A stretch of DNA of 64,000 nucleotides from Cladorhizidae sp. MBARI D1340-BT2 (lineage: Eukaryota > Porifera > Demospongiae > Poecilosclerida > Cladorhizidae): NCBI GenBank assembly GCA_028752905.1, contig JAQNBH010000011.1, positions 682,001 through 746,000 of the forward strand, given 5' to 3'. A program made the position numbers and the translations under genes. Of this stretch, positions 26,301 through 38,300 are shown piece by piece. Positions within the stretch are counted from its first letter, which is position 1; the number at the start of each line of letters is the position of its first letter. Under the pieces are notes generated by a model. It ran no database searches. It was not told the DNA's origin and worked only from the letters and a program-made list of their open reading frames with translations.

Positions 26301-29300
26301 ACTAGAGCTCTATGGTGATGCACACAGGGTTGAAGTAGGTTGACTAGAGCTCTATGGTGATGCACACAGGGTTGAAGTAGGCTGACTAGAGCTCTATGGT
26401 GATACACACAGGGTTGAAGTAGGCTGACTAGAGCTCTATGGTGATGCACACAGGGTTGAAGTAGGCTGACTATAGCTCTATGGTGGTGCACACAGGGTTG
26501 AAGTAGGCTGACTATAGCTCTATGGTGATGCACACAGGGTTGAAGTAGGTTGACTATAGCTCTATGGTGATGCACACAGGGTTGAAGTAGGCTGACTAGA
26601 GCTCTGTGGTGATGCACACAGGGTTGATGTAGGTTGACTAGAGCTCTATGGTGATGCACACAGGGTTGAAGTAGATTGACTATAGCTCTATGGTGATGCA
26701 CACAGGGTTGAAGTAGGCTGACTAGAGCTCTATGGTGATGCACACAGGGTTGAAGTAGAGCTCTATGGTGATGCACACAGGGTTGAAGTAGGTTGACTAG
26801 AGCTCTATGGTGGTGCATGCATGTCTGAATAAGATGATGACTTCGACACCTCCTCCTCGGGTGCAGGCCTGCAGTGAGATGGTACGTATGTCCATATTGT
26901 GTCCCAGATAAATCCTAAGCAGAAGTGCTTCTGTTATGTATCTGACAGGACGGGTTGTTGCTGTCTCATTGGAGAAGAGAGGCCGACGCAGGGAAACCAT
27001 ATCCTTACGCCAAGTTCAACAAGTCCTTGGACCTGTCCACCTACACAGAGGAGGAGTACGAGGTGAGCCCACCCTGCCCTCGCAGAGAAGGGTCTGTGAT
27101 CACTAGCATTTGTTCTGGCGGAATGTAATTACCAGCTGCGTTCCCAGACCTTCTTCCCTCCCCACTAACCCACCACCACTAGGTGATGGTGAGAGCAACT
27201 GGGCTGACCAACACCCTCTTTCCTCCAGACTACTGCCAGTGTGGACTTAGAACAGCTAACAGGTTGGCCCAGTCAACAAGTGTTGCCTATTTAGAGGCTC
27301 CTTAACCAGGTTAAGAGTTCCCTGCTTTAGAGCCTGCTTAACCAGGTTAAGAGTCTGAGAGCCTGCTTATCCAGTTTAAGAGTGTGAGAGCATGCTTAAC
27401 CAGTTTAAGAGTGTTAGAGCATGCTTAACCAGGTTAAGAGTGTTAGAGCATGCTTAACCAGGTTAAGAGTGTTAGAGCATGCTTAACCAGGTTAAGAGTG
27501 TTAGAGCATGCTTAACCAGTTTAAGAGTGTTAGAGCATGCTTAACCAGTTTAAGAGTGTTAGAGCATGCTTAACCAGGTTAAGAGTGTGAGAGCATGCTT
27601 AACCAGTTTAAGAGTGTTAGAGCATGCTTAACCAGTTTAAGAGTGTTAGAGCATGCTTAACCAGTTTAAGAGTGTTAGAGCATGCTTAACCAGTTTAAGA
27701 GTGTTAGAGCATGCTTAACCAGGTTAAGAGTGTGAGAGCATGCTTAACCAGTTTAAGAGTGTTAGAGCATGCTTAACCAGTTTAAGAGTGTTAGAGCATG
27801 CTTAACCAGTTTAAGAGTGTTAGAGCATGCTTAACCAGGTTAATAGTGTGAGAGTCCGCTTAACCAGTTTAAGAGTGTTAGAGCATGCTTAGCCAGTTTA
27901 AGAGTGTGAGAGCCTGCTTAACCAGTTTAAGAGTGTTAGAGCATGCTTAACCAGTTTAAGAGTGTTAGAGCATGCTTAACCAGTTTAAGGGTGTTAGAGC
28001 CTGCTTAACCAGTTTAAGAGTGTTAAAGCATGCTTAACCAGGTTAAGAGTGTTAGAGCATGCTTAACCAGGTTAAGAGTGTTAGAGCATGCTTAACCAGT
28101 TTAAGAGTGTTAGAGCATGCTTAACCAGGTTAATAGTGTGAGAGTCCGCTTAACCAGTTTAATTAAGAGTGTTAGAGCATGCTTAACCAGTTTAAGAGTG
28201 TTAGAGCATGCTTAACCAGTTTAAGAGTGTTAGAGCCTGCTTAACCAGTTTAAGAGTGTTAAAGCATGCTTAACCAGGTTAAGAGTGTTAGAGCATGCTT
28301 AACCAGGTTAAGAGTGTTAGAGCCTGCTTAACCAGTTTAAGAGTGTTAGAGCATGCTTAACCAGGTTAATAGTGTTGGAGCATGCTTAACGGCTGCCCAC
28401 TGTTGCGTCCATTGTAGACCACTGAGCTTCATATCTGCTCAGTAATTATGCACCTCATTCCTCCTTCTCTCTGCTGCTTTCTTCTTCGCCACACTTCTCT
28501 CCCTCAAGTCCTTGTGTTCTCCCAATATACCCCTCACCTCTACACCCTCTCCCCTCCCTCACCTCTACACCCTCTCCCCTCACCTCTACACCCTCCCTCA
28601 CCACTCCCCTCCCTCACCACTCCCCTCCCTCACCACTCCTCCCAAACCTCCCACCATAGAAATATCTTACAGAACCTTCATGGACCAAGAAGGAGACCGA
28701 CCACTTGCTGGAGTTGTGCAGGATGTTTGACCTGAGGTTTATCATTATCAAAGACCGTCTGGATGGCTCACAATACCAGGTAAGGGGTTCTCTGTGCTGT
28801 TCGCTGATAGAGAGCAGCTGGACATTATCTGTGTTGTTGTTGTTGTTGTTGTTGTTGGCAGAATCACTCCATTGAAGACCTGAAAGAACGTTACTATAGC
28901 ATCTGCAATCGCCTTACCAAGGTGGGTGTGTCTTCTCACTGAGTGTCTGCATTAGTGTCAGTGTGTGCAAGTGCTCATGGCCAACACGTGCTAATCTGCC
29001 CCAGCAAGCTCGTGGACGACGCCCAGCTAATAGTAGTGATGTGGACGACGCCCAGCTAATAGGGTGTGTGCATGTAGGCCCACACCCTGATGTGGACAAC
29101 GCCCAGCTAATAGTAGTGATGTGGACGACGCCCAGCTAATAGTAGGGTGTGTGCATGTAGGCCCACACCCTGACATGGACGACGCCCAGCTAATAGCTTG
29201 TATGTGTGTGCATGTAGGCCCACACCCCGACGTTGATGACGCCCAGCTAATAGCTTGTATGTGTGTGCATGTAGGCCCACACCCTGACGTGGACGACGCC

Positions 29301-32300
29301 CAGCTAATAGCTTGTATGTGTGTGCATGTAGGCCCACACCCTGACGTGGACGACGCCCAGCTAATAGCTTGTATGTGTGTGCATGTAGGCCCATACCCCC
29401 GACGTGGACGACGCCCAGCTAATAGCTTGTATGTGTGTGCATGTAGGCCAGCCTCCTCGACGTGGACGACGCCCATCTAATAGCTTGTATGTGTGTGCAT
29501 GTAGGCCTATACCCCCGACGTGGACGACGCCCAGCTAATAGCTTGTATGTGTGTGCATGTAGGCCAGCCTCCTCGACGTGGACGACGCCCATCTAATAGC
29601 TTGTATGTGTGTGCATGTAGGCCCATACCCCCGACGTGGACGACGCCCATCTAATAGCTTGTATGTGTGTGCATGTAGGCCCGCACCCCCGACGTGGACG
29701 ACGCCCATCTAATAGCTTGTATGTGTGTGCATGTAGGCCCACACCCTGACGTGGACGACGCCCAGCTAATAGCTTGTATGTGTGTGCATGTAGGCCCACA
29801 CCCTGACGTGGACGACGCCCAGCTAATAGCTTGTATGTGTGTGCATGTAGGCCCGCACCCTGATGTGGACGACGCCCAGCTAATAGCTTGTATGTGTGTG
29901 CATGTAGGCCCACACCCTGACGTGGACGACGCCCAGCTAATAGCTTGTATGTGTGTGCATGTAGGCCCGCACCCCTGACGTGGACGACGCCCATCTAATA
30001 GCTTGTATGTGTGTGCATGTAGGCCCACACCCTGATGTGGACGACGCCCAGCTAATAGCTTGTATGTGTGTGCATGTAGGCCCACACCCTGACGTGGACG
30101 ACGCCCAGCTAATAGCTTGTGTGTGTGTGCATGTAGGCCCACACCCTGACGTGGACGCCGCCCAGCTAATAGCTTGTATGTGTGTGCATGTAGGCCCGCA
30201 CCCTGATGTGGACGACGCCCAGCTAATAGCTTGTATGTGTGTGCATGTAGGCCCACACCCTGACGTGGACGACGCCCATCTAATAGCTTGTATGTGTGTG
30301 CATGTAGGCCCACACCCTGACGTGGACGATGTCCAGCTAATAGCTTGTATGTCTGTGCATGTAGGCCCACGCCCCCGATGTGGAAGACGCCCAGCTAATA
30401 GCTTGTATGTGTGCATGTAGGCCCGCACCCCTGATGTGGACGACGCCCAGCTAATAGCCTATGATGCGCAACATGAGGCCAAGAGAAAGGAGCAGCTGGA
30501 AAAACTTCTCAACAGGTGCATTTCAGTGTGGGTGTGGTCATCACTTACATGGTTTATTATGTGGATTGTTTTAGTGGCATATCATGTGAGTGTGGTATGT
30601 GTCGGTGGCTTAAGTGGGTGTGGTATGTGTCGGTGGCTTGTCATGTGGGTGTGGTATGTGTCGGTGGCTTAAGTGGGTGTGGTATGTGTCGGTGGCTTGT
30701 CATGTGGGTGTGGTATGTGTCGGTGGATTATCTTGTGGGTGTGGTATGTTGGTGGCTTAGCATGTGGGTATGGTTTGTGTCAGTGGCATATGTGGGTGTG
30801 GTATGTGTCGGTGGCTTGTCATGTGGGTGTGGTATATGTCGGTGGCTTATCTTGTGGGTGTGGTATGTGTCGGTGGCTTGTCATGTGGGTGTGGTATGTC
30901 GGTGGCTTATCTTGTGGGTGTGGTATGTGTCGGTGGCTTGTCATGTGGGTGTGGTATGTCGGTGGCATGTGTGGGTGTGGTTTGTGTCGTTGGCATGTGT
31001 GGTTTGCATCGGTGTGTTGTCATCTGGGTGGGTGTGGTTATCATTGAGTGAAGTGTATGTGGTGATGGTGTGGGTGTGGTTATGACCCTGAGCGTGGGCT
31101 CGTGTGTGCTGCTGCAGGAGCGAGGAGCAGGTGAGGGAGGAAGAGTTGCTGGTGGCGGAGTTGAAGAAGATTGAGGTCAGGAAGAAGGAGAGGGAGAGGA
31201 AGCAACAAGACCTCCAGAAGCTCATCTCAGCAGCAGAACAGAACACTGAGCGGTACTTACCTACAACCTTAGCAGCAGAACAGAACACTGAGCGGTACTT
31301 ACCTACAACCTTAGCAGCAGAACAGAACACTGAGCGGTACTTACCTACAACCTTAGCAGCAGAACAGAACACTGAGTGGTACTTACCTACAACCTTAGCA
31401 GCAGAACAGAACACTGAGCGGTACTTACCTACAACCTTAGCAGCAGAACAGAACACTGAGTGGTACTTACCTACAACCTTAGCAGCAGAACAGAACACTG
31501 AGCGGTACTTACCTACAACCTTAGCAGCAGAACAGAACACTGAGTGGTACTTACCTACAACCTTAGCAGCAGAACAGAACACTGAGCGGTACTTACCTAC
31601 AACCTTAGCAGCAGAACAGAACACTGAGTGGTACTTACCTACAACCTTAGCAGCAGAACAGAACACTGAGTGGTACTTACCTACAACCTTAGCAGCAGAA
31701 CAGAACACTGAGTGGTACTTACCTACAACCTTAGCAGCAGAACAGAACACTGAGCGGTACTTACCTACAACCTTAGCAGCAGAACAGAACATAGGGCTAG
31801 GGCTAGGGCTAGGGCTAGGGCTAGGGCTCACTGAGTGGTACTTACCTACAACCTTAGCAGCAGAACAGAACACTGAGTGGTACTTACCTACAACCTTAGC
31901 AGCAGAACAGAACACTGAGCGGTACTTACCTACAACCTTAGCAGCAGAACAGAACACTGAGTGGTACTTACCTACAACCTTAGCACCAGAACAGAACACT
32001 GAGCGGTACTTACCTACAACCTTAGCAGCAGAACAGAACACTGAGCGGTACTTACCTACAACCTTAGCAGCAGAACAGAACACTGAGTGGTACTTACCTA
32101 CAACCGAACAGAACACTGAGCGATACTTACCTACAACCTTAGCAGCAGAACAGAACACTGAGTGGTACTTACCTACAACCTTAGCAGCAGAACAGAACAC
32201 TGAGCGGTACTTACCTACAACCTTAGCAGCAGAACAGAACACTGAGTGGTACTTACCTACAACCGAACAGAACACTGAGCGATACTTACCTACAACCTTA

Positions 32301-35300
32301 GCAGCAGAACAGAACACTGAGTGGTACTTACCTACAACCTTAGCAGCAGAACAGAACACTGAGCGGTACTTACCTACAACCTTAGCAGCAGAACAGGACA
32401 CCGAGTGGTACTTACCTACAACCTTAGCAGCAGAACAGGACACCGAGTGGTACTTACCTACAACCTTAGCAGCAGAACAGAACACTGAGCGATACTTACC
32501 TACAACCTTAGCAGCAGAACAGAACACTGAGTGGTACTTACCTACAACCTTAGCAGCAGAACAGAACACTGAGCGGTACTTACCTACAACCTTAGCAGCA
32601 GAACAGGACACCGAGTGGTACTTACCTACAACCTTAGCAGCAGAACAGAACACTGAGCGATACTTACCTACAACCTTAGCACCAGAACAGAACACTGAGT
32701 GGTACTTACCTATAACTTTAGCAGCTCCTAGCTGCACGCACCCTTCAGGAGTGTAAGTTGGGCTCACACAGCAACACAACACCTTCATAGACCCCCCTCC
32801 CCCCCCCCCCCCCCCCCGTTCACCAGGGCCTTATACACGGGCATAGCTACCACTAGCTGCTCAAGATACTCTACTCCATTGTGGGAGTGCTTCCCAGCTG
32901 CTGTGGCAGCCAGTGGCCCCTAACCCACACAAGTGTGCATACAGACAGAGCCATCCATTACACATACAGACAGAGCCATCCTTTGTGGCTACTCACTTCC
33001 GCTTCTTCTTATTAAGTGGGGGAGGAAGATTGAACTCTGGACCTACTGACAAGCCGACAGAACTTTCCCTTTATTTAGTGAGATTCAGGCCCGAGGCCAG
33101 CGTGGGGCAGAACAGTGCCTTCACAAAACTAGCCCCCATGCTTCCTGGCCTTATATACAATAGCAACTACTATTCAGGCCAGAGGCCAGCGTGGGGAGAC
33201 AAGGTGAGACTGACTCGGCTGCCATTTCTCAGAGTTTGTTTTAATTTTAACTTTGCAGATAGGCCTCTCTGTGTGCTCCATAGATTCTGCTCACTTCACT
33301 GTATGAACTTGATAGATGACTCAAGAGATAGGCCTCTCTGTGTGCTCCATAGATTCTGCTCACTTCACTGCATGGACTTGATAGATGACTCAAGAGATAG
33401 GCCTCTCTGTGTGCTCCATAGATTCTGCTCACTTCACTGCATGGACTTGATAGATGACTCAAGAGATAGGCCTCTCTGTGTGCTCCATAGATTCTGCTCA
33501 CTTCACTGTATGAACTTGATAGATGACTCAAGAGATAGGCCTCTCTGTGTGCTCCATAGATTCTGCTCACTTCACTGCATGAACTTGATAGATGACTCAA
33601 GAGATAGGCCTCTCTGTGTGCTCCATAGATTCTGCTCACTTCACTGTATGGACTTGATAGATGACTCAAGAGATAGGCCTCTCTGTGTGCTCTATTTTGA
33701 TCCTAAAAACTGTTGCATAGGTACAGCCATACCAAAGTCACATGCAGTCACAGTTGGGGACCTCAAAACATGCATGCCTGAATTTTTTCCTGAATTTTTT
33801 TGCAGTTCTAACTCATAATTGGCAAGTGCAAGACAGTTGTAATTAGTACCAGTGGCTAGAGGAAGCTCTCCTCTCTTCAATGAGTGTTTGCAGAAAATTC
33901 AGGCTTGTGGAAATAATGCAGCTCCGGGGGCCACACCTTGCTTCCCGGAGTTAATGAAGCTCCGGGGGCCACACCCTTGCTTCCCAGAGTTAATGCAGCT
34001 CCGGGGGGCACACCCTTGCCTCCCAGAGTTAATGCAGCTCCGGGGGACACACCCTTGCTTCCCAGAGTTAATGCAGCTCCGGGGGCCACACCCTTGCTTC
34101 CCGGAGTTAATACAGCTCCGGGGGCCACACCTTGCTTCCCGGAGTTAATGCAGCTCCGGGGCCACACCCTTGCTTCCCAGAGTTAATGCAGCTCCGGGGC
34201 CACACCCTTGCTTCCCGGAGTTAATGCAGCTCCGGGGGCCACACCCTTGCTTCCCAGAGTTAATGCATCTCCGGGGGCCACACCTTGCTTCCCGGAGTTA
34301 ATGCAGCTCCGGGGGTCACACCCTTGCTTCCCAGAGTTAATGCAGCTCCGGGGGCCACACCCTGCTTCCCAGAGTTTGCTTCCCAGAGTTTTGATTTTGC
34401 ATTTTCTACCTAAAGTTGATCAGTTCCTCACTGCATGTCACAGGAAGGGTGCAGGGTTCAAGAAGTCAGCGGGTGCAGCATCGCGCAAGTTGAAGACCAC
34501 CACTCCTGGGCATAAGGTCGGTACTTGGGGGGTGTGGTCCTTCTATGACTCTATTACATGCACACCTGTTTGCGGGGGGTAGTCTACAGAGACGGCTGTG
34601 GTGTTCCGGTCCTTTGACAAGTCGAGTGGTGTGTCTCTCAGGAGTAGCAAAGTAAATTTAAGCCTCATAACATGCACTAAAAGTAATATCCTCTCTCTCC
34701 TCTTCTCTCCTCTTCTCTCCTCTTCTCTCCTCTTCTCTCCTCTTCTCTCCTCTTATCTCCTCTTCTCTCCTCTTCTCTCCTCTTCTCTCCTCTTCTCTCC
34801 TCTTCTCTCCTCTTCTCTCCTCTTCTCTCCTCTTCTCTCCTCTTCTCTCCTCTTCTCTCCTCTTCTCTCCCTCCTCTTCCTTCTCTTCCTGCCCTCTGTT
34901 CTCCTCATCTTCCCCTCCTGCACCAGATGAAAACTCCCATGACCTTAGGGCACAAGAAAGGAAAAGCAATTGAGCAACTTCTTGATGAACTTGGAATACG
35001 TGAGATCTCCCGGCCAATCTCCATGTCTTACAGTAGCACATGCATGCTGAGTGTTATAGTAGCACGTGCATGCTGAGTGTTATAGTAGCACGTGCATGCT
35101 GAGTGTTATAGTACCACGTGCATGTTGTCTGCTATAATAGATGTGCATTATGTATATTTGTAGGAACACGCCCTATGCCTACTGAGCAGATCTGTGTGCA
35201 GTATAATGACCTGAGGTAAGCTATCAGGGAGTGGGCTAGGTGTGTGCAGTATAATACCTGAGGTAAGCTATCAGGGAGTGGGCTAGGTGTGTGCAGTATA

Positions 35301-38300
35301 ATACCTGAGGTAAGCTATCAGGGAGTGAGCTAGGTGTGTGCAGTATAATACCTGAGGTAAGCTATCAGGGAGTGGGCTAGGTGTGTGCAGTATAATACCT
35401 GAGGTAAGCTATCAGGGAGTGGGCTAGGTGTGTGCAGTATAATGACCTGAGGTAAGCTATCAGGGAGTGGGCTAGGTGTGTGCAGTATAATACCTGAGGT
35501 AAGCTATCAGGGAGTGGTGTGTGCAGTATAATACCTGAGGTAAGCTATCAGGGAGTGGTGTGTGCAGTATAATACCTGAGGTAAGCTATCAGGGAGTGGG
35601 CTAGGTGTGTGCAGTATAATACCTGAGGTAAGCTATCAGGGAGTGGGCTAGGTGTGTGCAGTATAATGACCTGAGGTAAGCTATCAGGGAGTGGGCTAGG
35701 TGTGTGCAGTATAATACCTGAGGTAAGCTATCAGGAGTGGGCTAGGTGTGTGCAGTATAATACCTGAGGTAAGCTATCAGGGAGTGGTGTGTGCAGTATA
35801 ATACCTGAGGTAAGCTATCAGGGAGTGAGCTAGGTGTGTGCAGTATAATACCTGAGGTAAGCTATCAGGGAGTGGTGTGTGCAGTATAATACCTGAGGTA
35901 AGCTATCAGGGAGTGGGCTAGGTGTGTGCAGTATAATACCTGAGGTAAGCTATCAGGGAGTGGGCTAGGTGTGTGCAGTATAATACCTGAGGTAATCTAT
36001 CTGGGAGTGTGCTAGGTGTGTGCAGTATAATACCTGAGGTAAGCTATCAGGGAGTGGGCTAGGTGTGTGCAGTATAATACCTGAGGTAAGCTATCAGGGA
36101 GTGAGCTAGGTGTGTGCAGTATAATACCTGAGGTAAGCTATCAGGGAGTGGGCTAGGTGTGTGCAGTATAATACCTGAGGTAAGCTATCAGGGAGTGGTG
36201 TGTGCAGTATAATACCTGAGGTAAGCTATCAGGGAGTGTGCTAGGTGTGTGCAGTATAATACCTGAGGTAAGCTATCAGGGAGTGGGCTAGGTGTGTGCA
36301 GTATAATACCTGAGGTAAGCTATCAGGGAGTGAGCTAGGTGTGTGCAGTATAATACCTGAGGTAAGCTATCAGGGAGTGGGCTAGGTGTGTGCAGTATAA
36401 TACCTGAGGTAAGCTATCAGGGAGTGGGCTAGGTGTGTGCAGTATAATGACCTGAGGTAAGCTATCAGGGAGTGTGCTAGGTGTGTGCAGTATAATACCT
36501 GAGGTAAGCTATCAGGGAGTGTGCTAGGTGTGTGCAGTATAATACCTGAGGTAAGCTATCAGGGAGTGTGCTAGGTGTGTGCAGTATAATACCTGAGGTA
36601 AGCTATCAGGGAGTGGGCTAGGTGTGTGCAGTATAATACCTGAGGTAAGCTATCAGGGAGTGGGCTAGGTGTGTGCAGTATAATACCTGAGGTAAGCTAT
36701 CAGGGAGTGGGCTAGGTGTGTGCCGTATAATACCTGAGGTAAGCTATCAGGGAGTGAGCTAGGTGTGTGCAGTATAATACCTGAGGTAAGCTATCAGGGA
36801 GTGGTGTGTGCAGTATAATACCTGAGGTAAGCTATCAGGGAGTGGGCTAGGTGTGTGCAGTATAATACCTGAGGTAAGCTATCAGGGAGTGGGCTAGGTG
36901 TGTGCAGTATAATACCTGAGGTAAGCTATCAGGGAGTGGGCTAGGTGTGTGCAGTATAATACCTGAGGTAAGCTATCAGGGAGTGAGCTAGGTGTGTGCA
37001 GTATAATACCTGAGGTAAGCTATCAGGGAGTGTGCTAGGTGTGTGCAGTATAATACCTGAGGTAAGCTATCAGGGAGTGAGCTAGGTGTGTGCAGTATAA
37101 TACCTGAGGTAAGCTATCAGGGAGTGGTGTGTGTAGTATAATACCTGAGGTAAGCTATCAGGGAGTGGGCTAGGTGTGTGCAGTATAATGACCTGAGGTA
37201 AGCTATCAGGGAGTGGGCTAGGTGTGTGCAGTATAATACCTGAGGTAAGCTATCAGGGAGTGGGCTAGGTGTGTGCAGTATAATGACCTGAGGTAAGCTA
37301 TCAGGGAGTGGGCTAGGTGTGTGCAGTATAATACCTGAGGTAAGCTATCAGGGAGTGTGCTAGGTGTGTGTAGTATAATACCTGAGGTAAGCTATCAGGG
37401 AGTGGGCTAGGTGTGTGCAGTATAATACCTGAGGTAAGCTATCAGGGAGTGGGCTAGGTGTGTGCAGTATAATACCTGAGGTAAGCTATCAGGGAGTGGG
37501 CTAGGTGTGTGCAGTATAATACCTGAGGTAAGCTATCAGGGAGTAGGCTAGGTGTGTGCAGTATAATACCTGAGGTAAGCTATCAGGGAGTGGGCTAGGT
37601 GTGTGCAGTATAATACCTGAGGTAAGCTATCAGGGAGTAGGCTAGGTGTGTGCAGTATAATACCTGAGGTAAGCTATCAGGGAGTGGGCTAGGTGTGTGC
37701 CGTATAATACCTGAGGTAAGCTATCAGGGAGTGGGCTAGGTGTGTGCAGTATAATACCTGAGGTAAGCTATCAGGGAGTGGGCTAGGTGTGTGCAGTATA
37801 ATACCTGAGGTAAGCTATCAGGGAGTGGGCTAGGTGTGTGCAGTATAATACCTGAGGTAAGCTATCAGGGAGTGGGCTAGGTGTGTGCAGTATAATACCT
37901 GAGGTAAGCTATCAGGGAGTGGGCTAGGTGTGTGCAGTATAATACCTGAGGTAAGCTATCAGGGAGTGGGCTAGGTGTGTGCAGTATAATACCTGAGGTA
38001 AGCTATCAGGGAGTGGGCTAGGTGTGTGCAGTATAATACCTGAGGTAAGCTATCAGGGAGTGGGCTAGGTGTGTGCAGTATAATACCTGAGGTAAGCTAT
38101 CAGGGAGTGGGCTAGGTGTGTGCAGTATAATTACCTGAGGTAAGCTATCAGGGAGTGGGCTAGGTGTGTGCAGTATAATACCTGAGGTAAGCTATCACGG
38201 AGTGGGCTAGGTGTGTGCAGTATAATACCTGAGGTAAGCTATCAGGGAGTGGTGTGTGCAGTATAATACCTGAGGTAAGCTATCAGGGAGTGGGCTAGGT

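Noticed and set aside
29593..30428. Open frames with repeated GLHAHTYKLLAGRRP or DVDDAQLIACMCVHVG
   Set aside because: They are the duplicated DMAP1 exon 7 start and its antisense; only the last copy is a real exon.
30941..32788. Minus-strand 615-codon open frame
   Set aside because: Antisense shadow of the stop-free 42-bp unit in DMAP1; the plus strand carries the real exon.
32913..33818. 301-codon plus open frame including the 69-bp repeat
   Set aside because: Its frame depends on a unit length divisible by three; it lies between DMAP1 exons 8 and 9 and no splice phase would include it cleanly.
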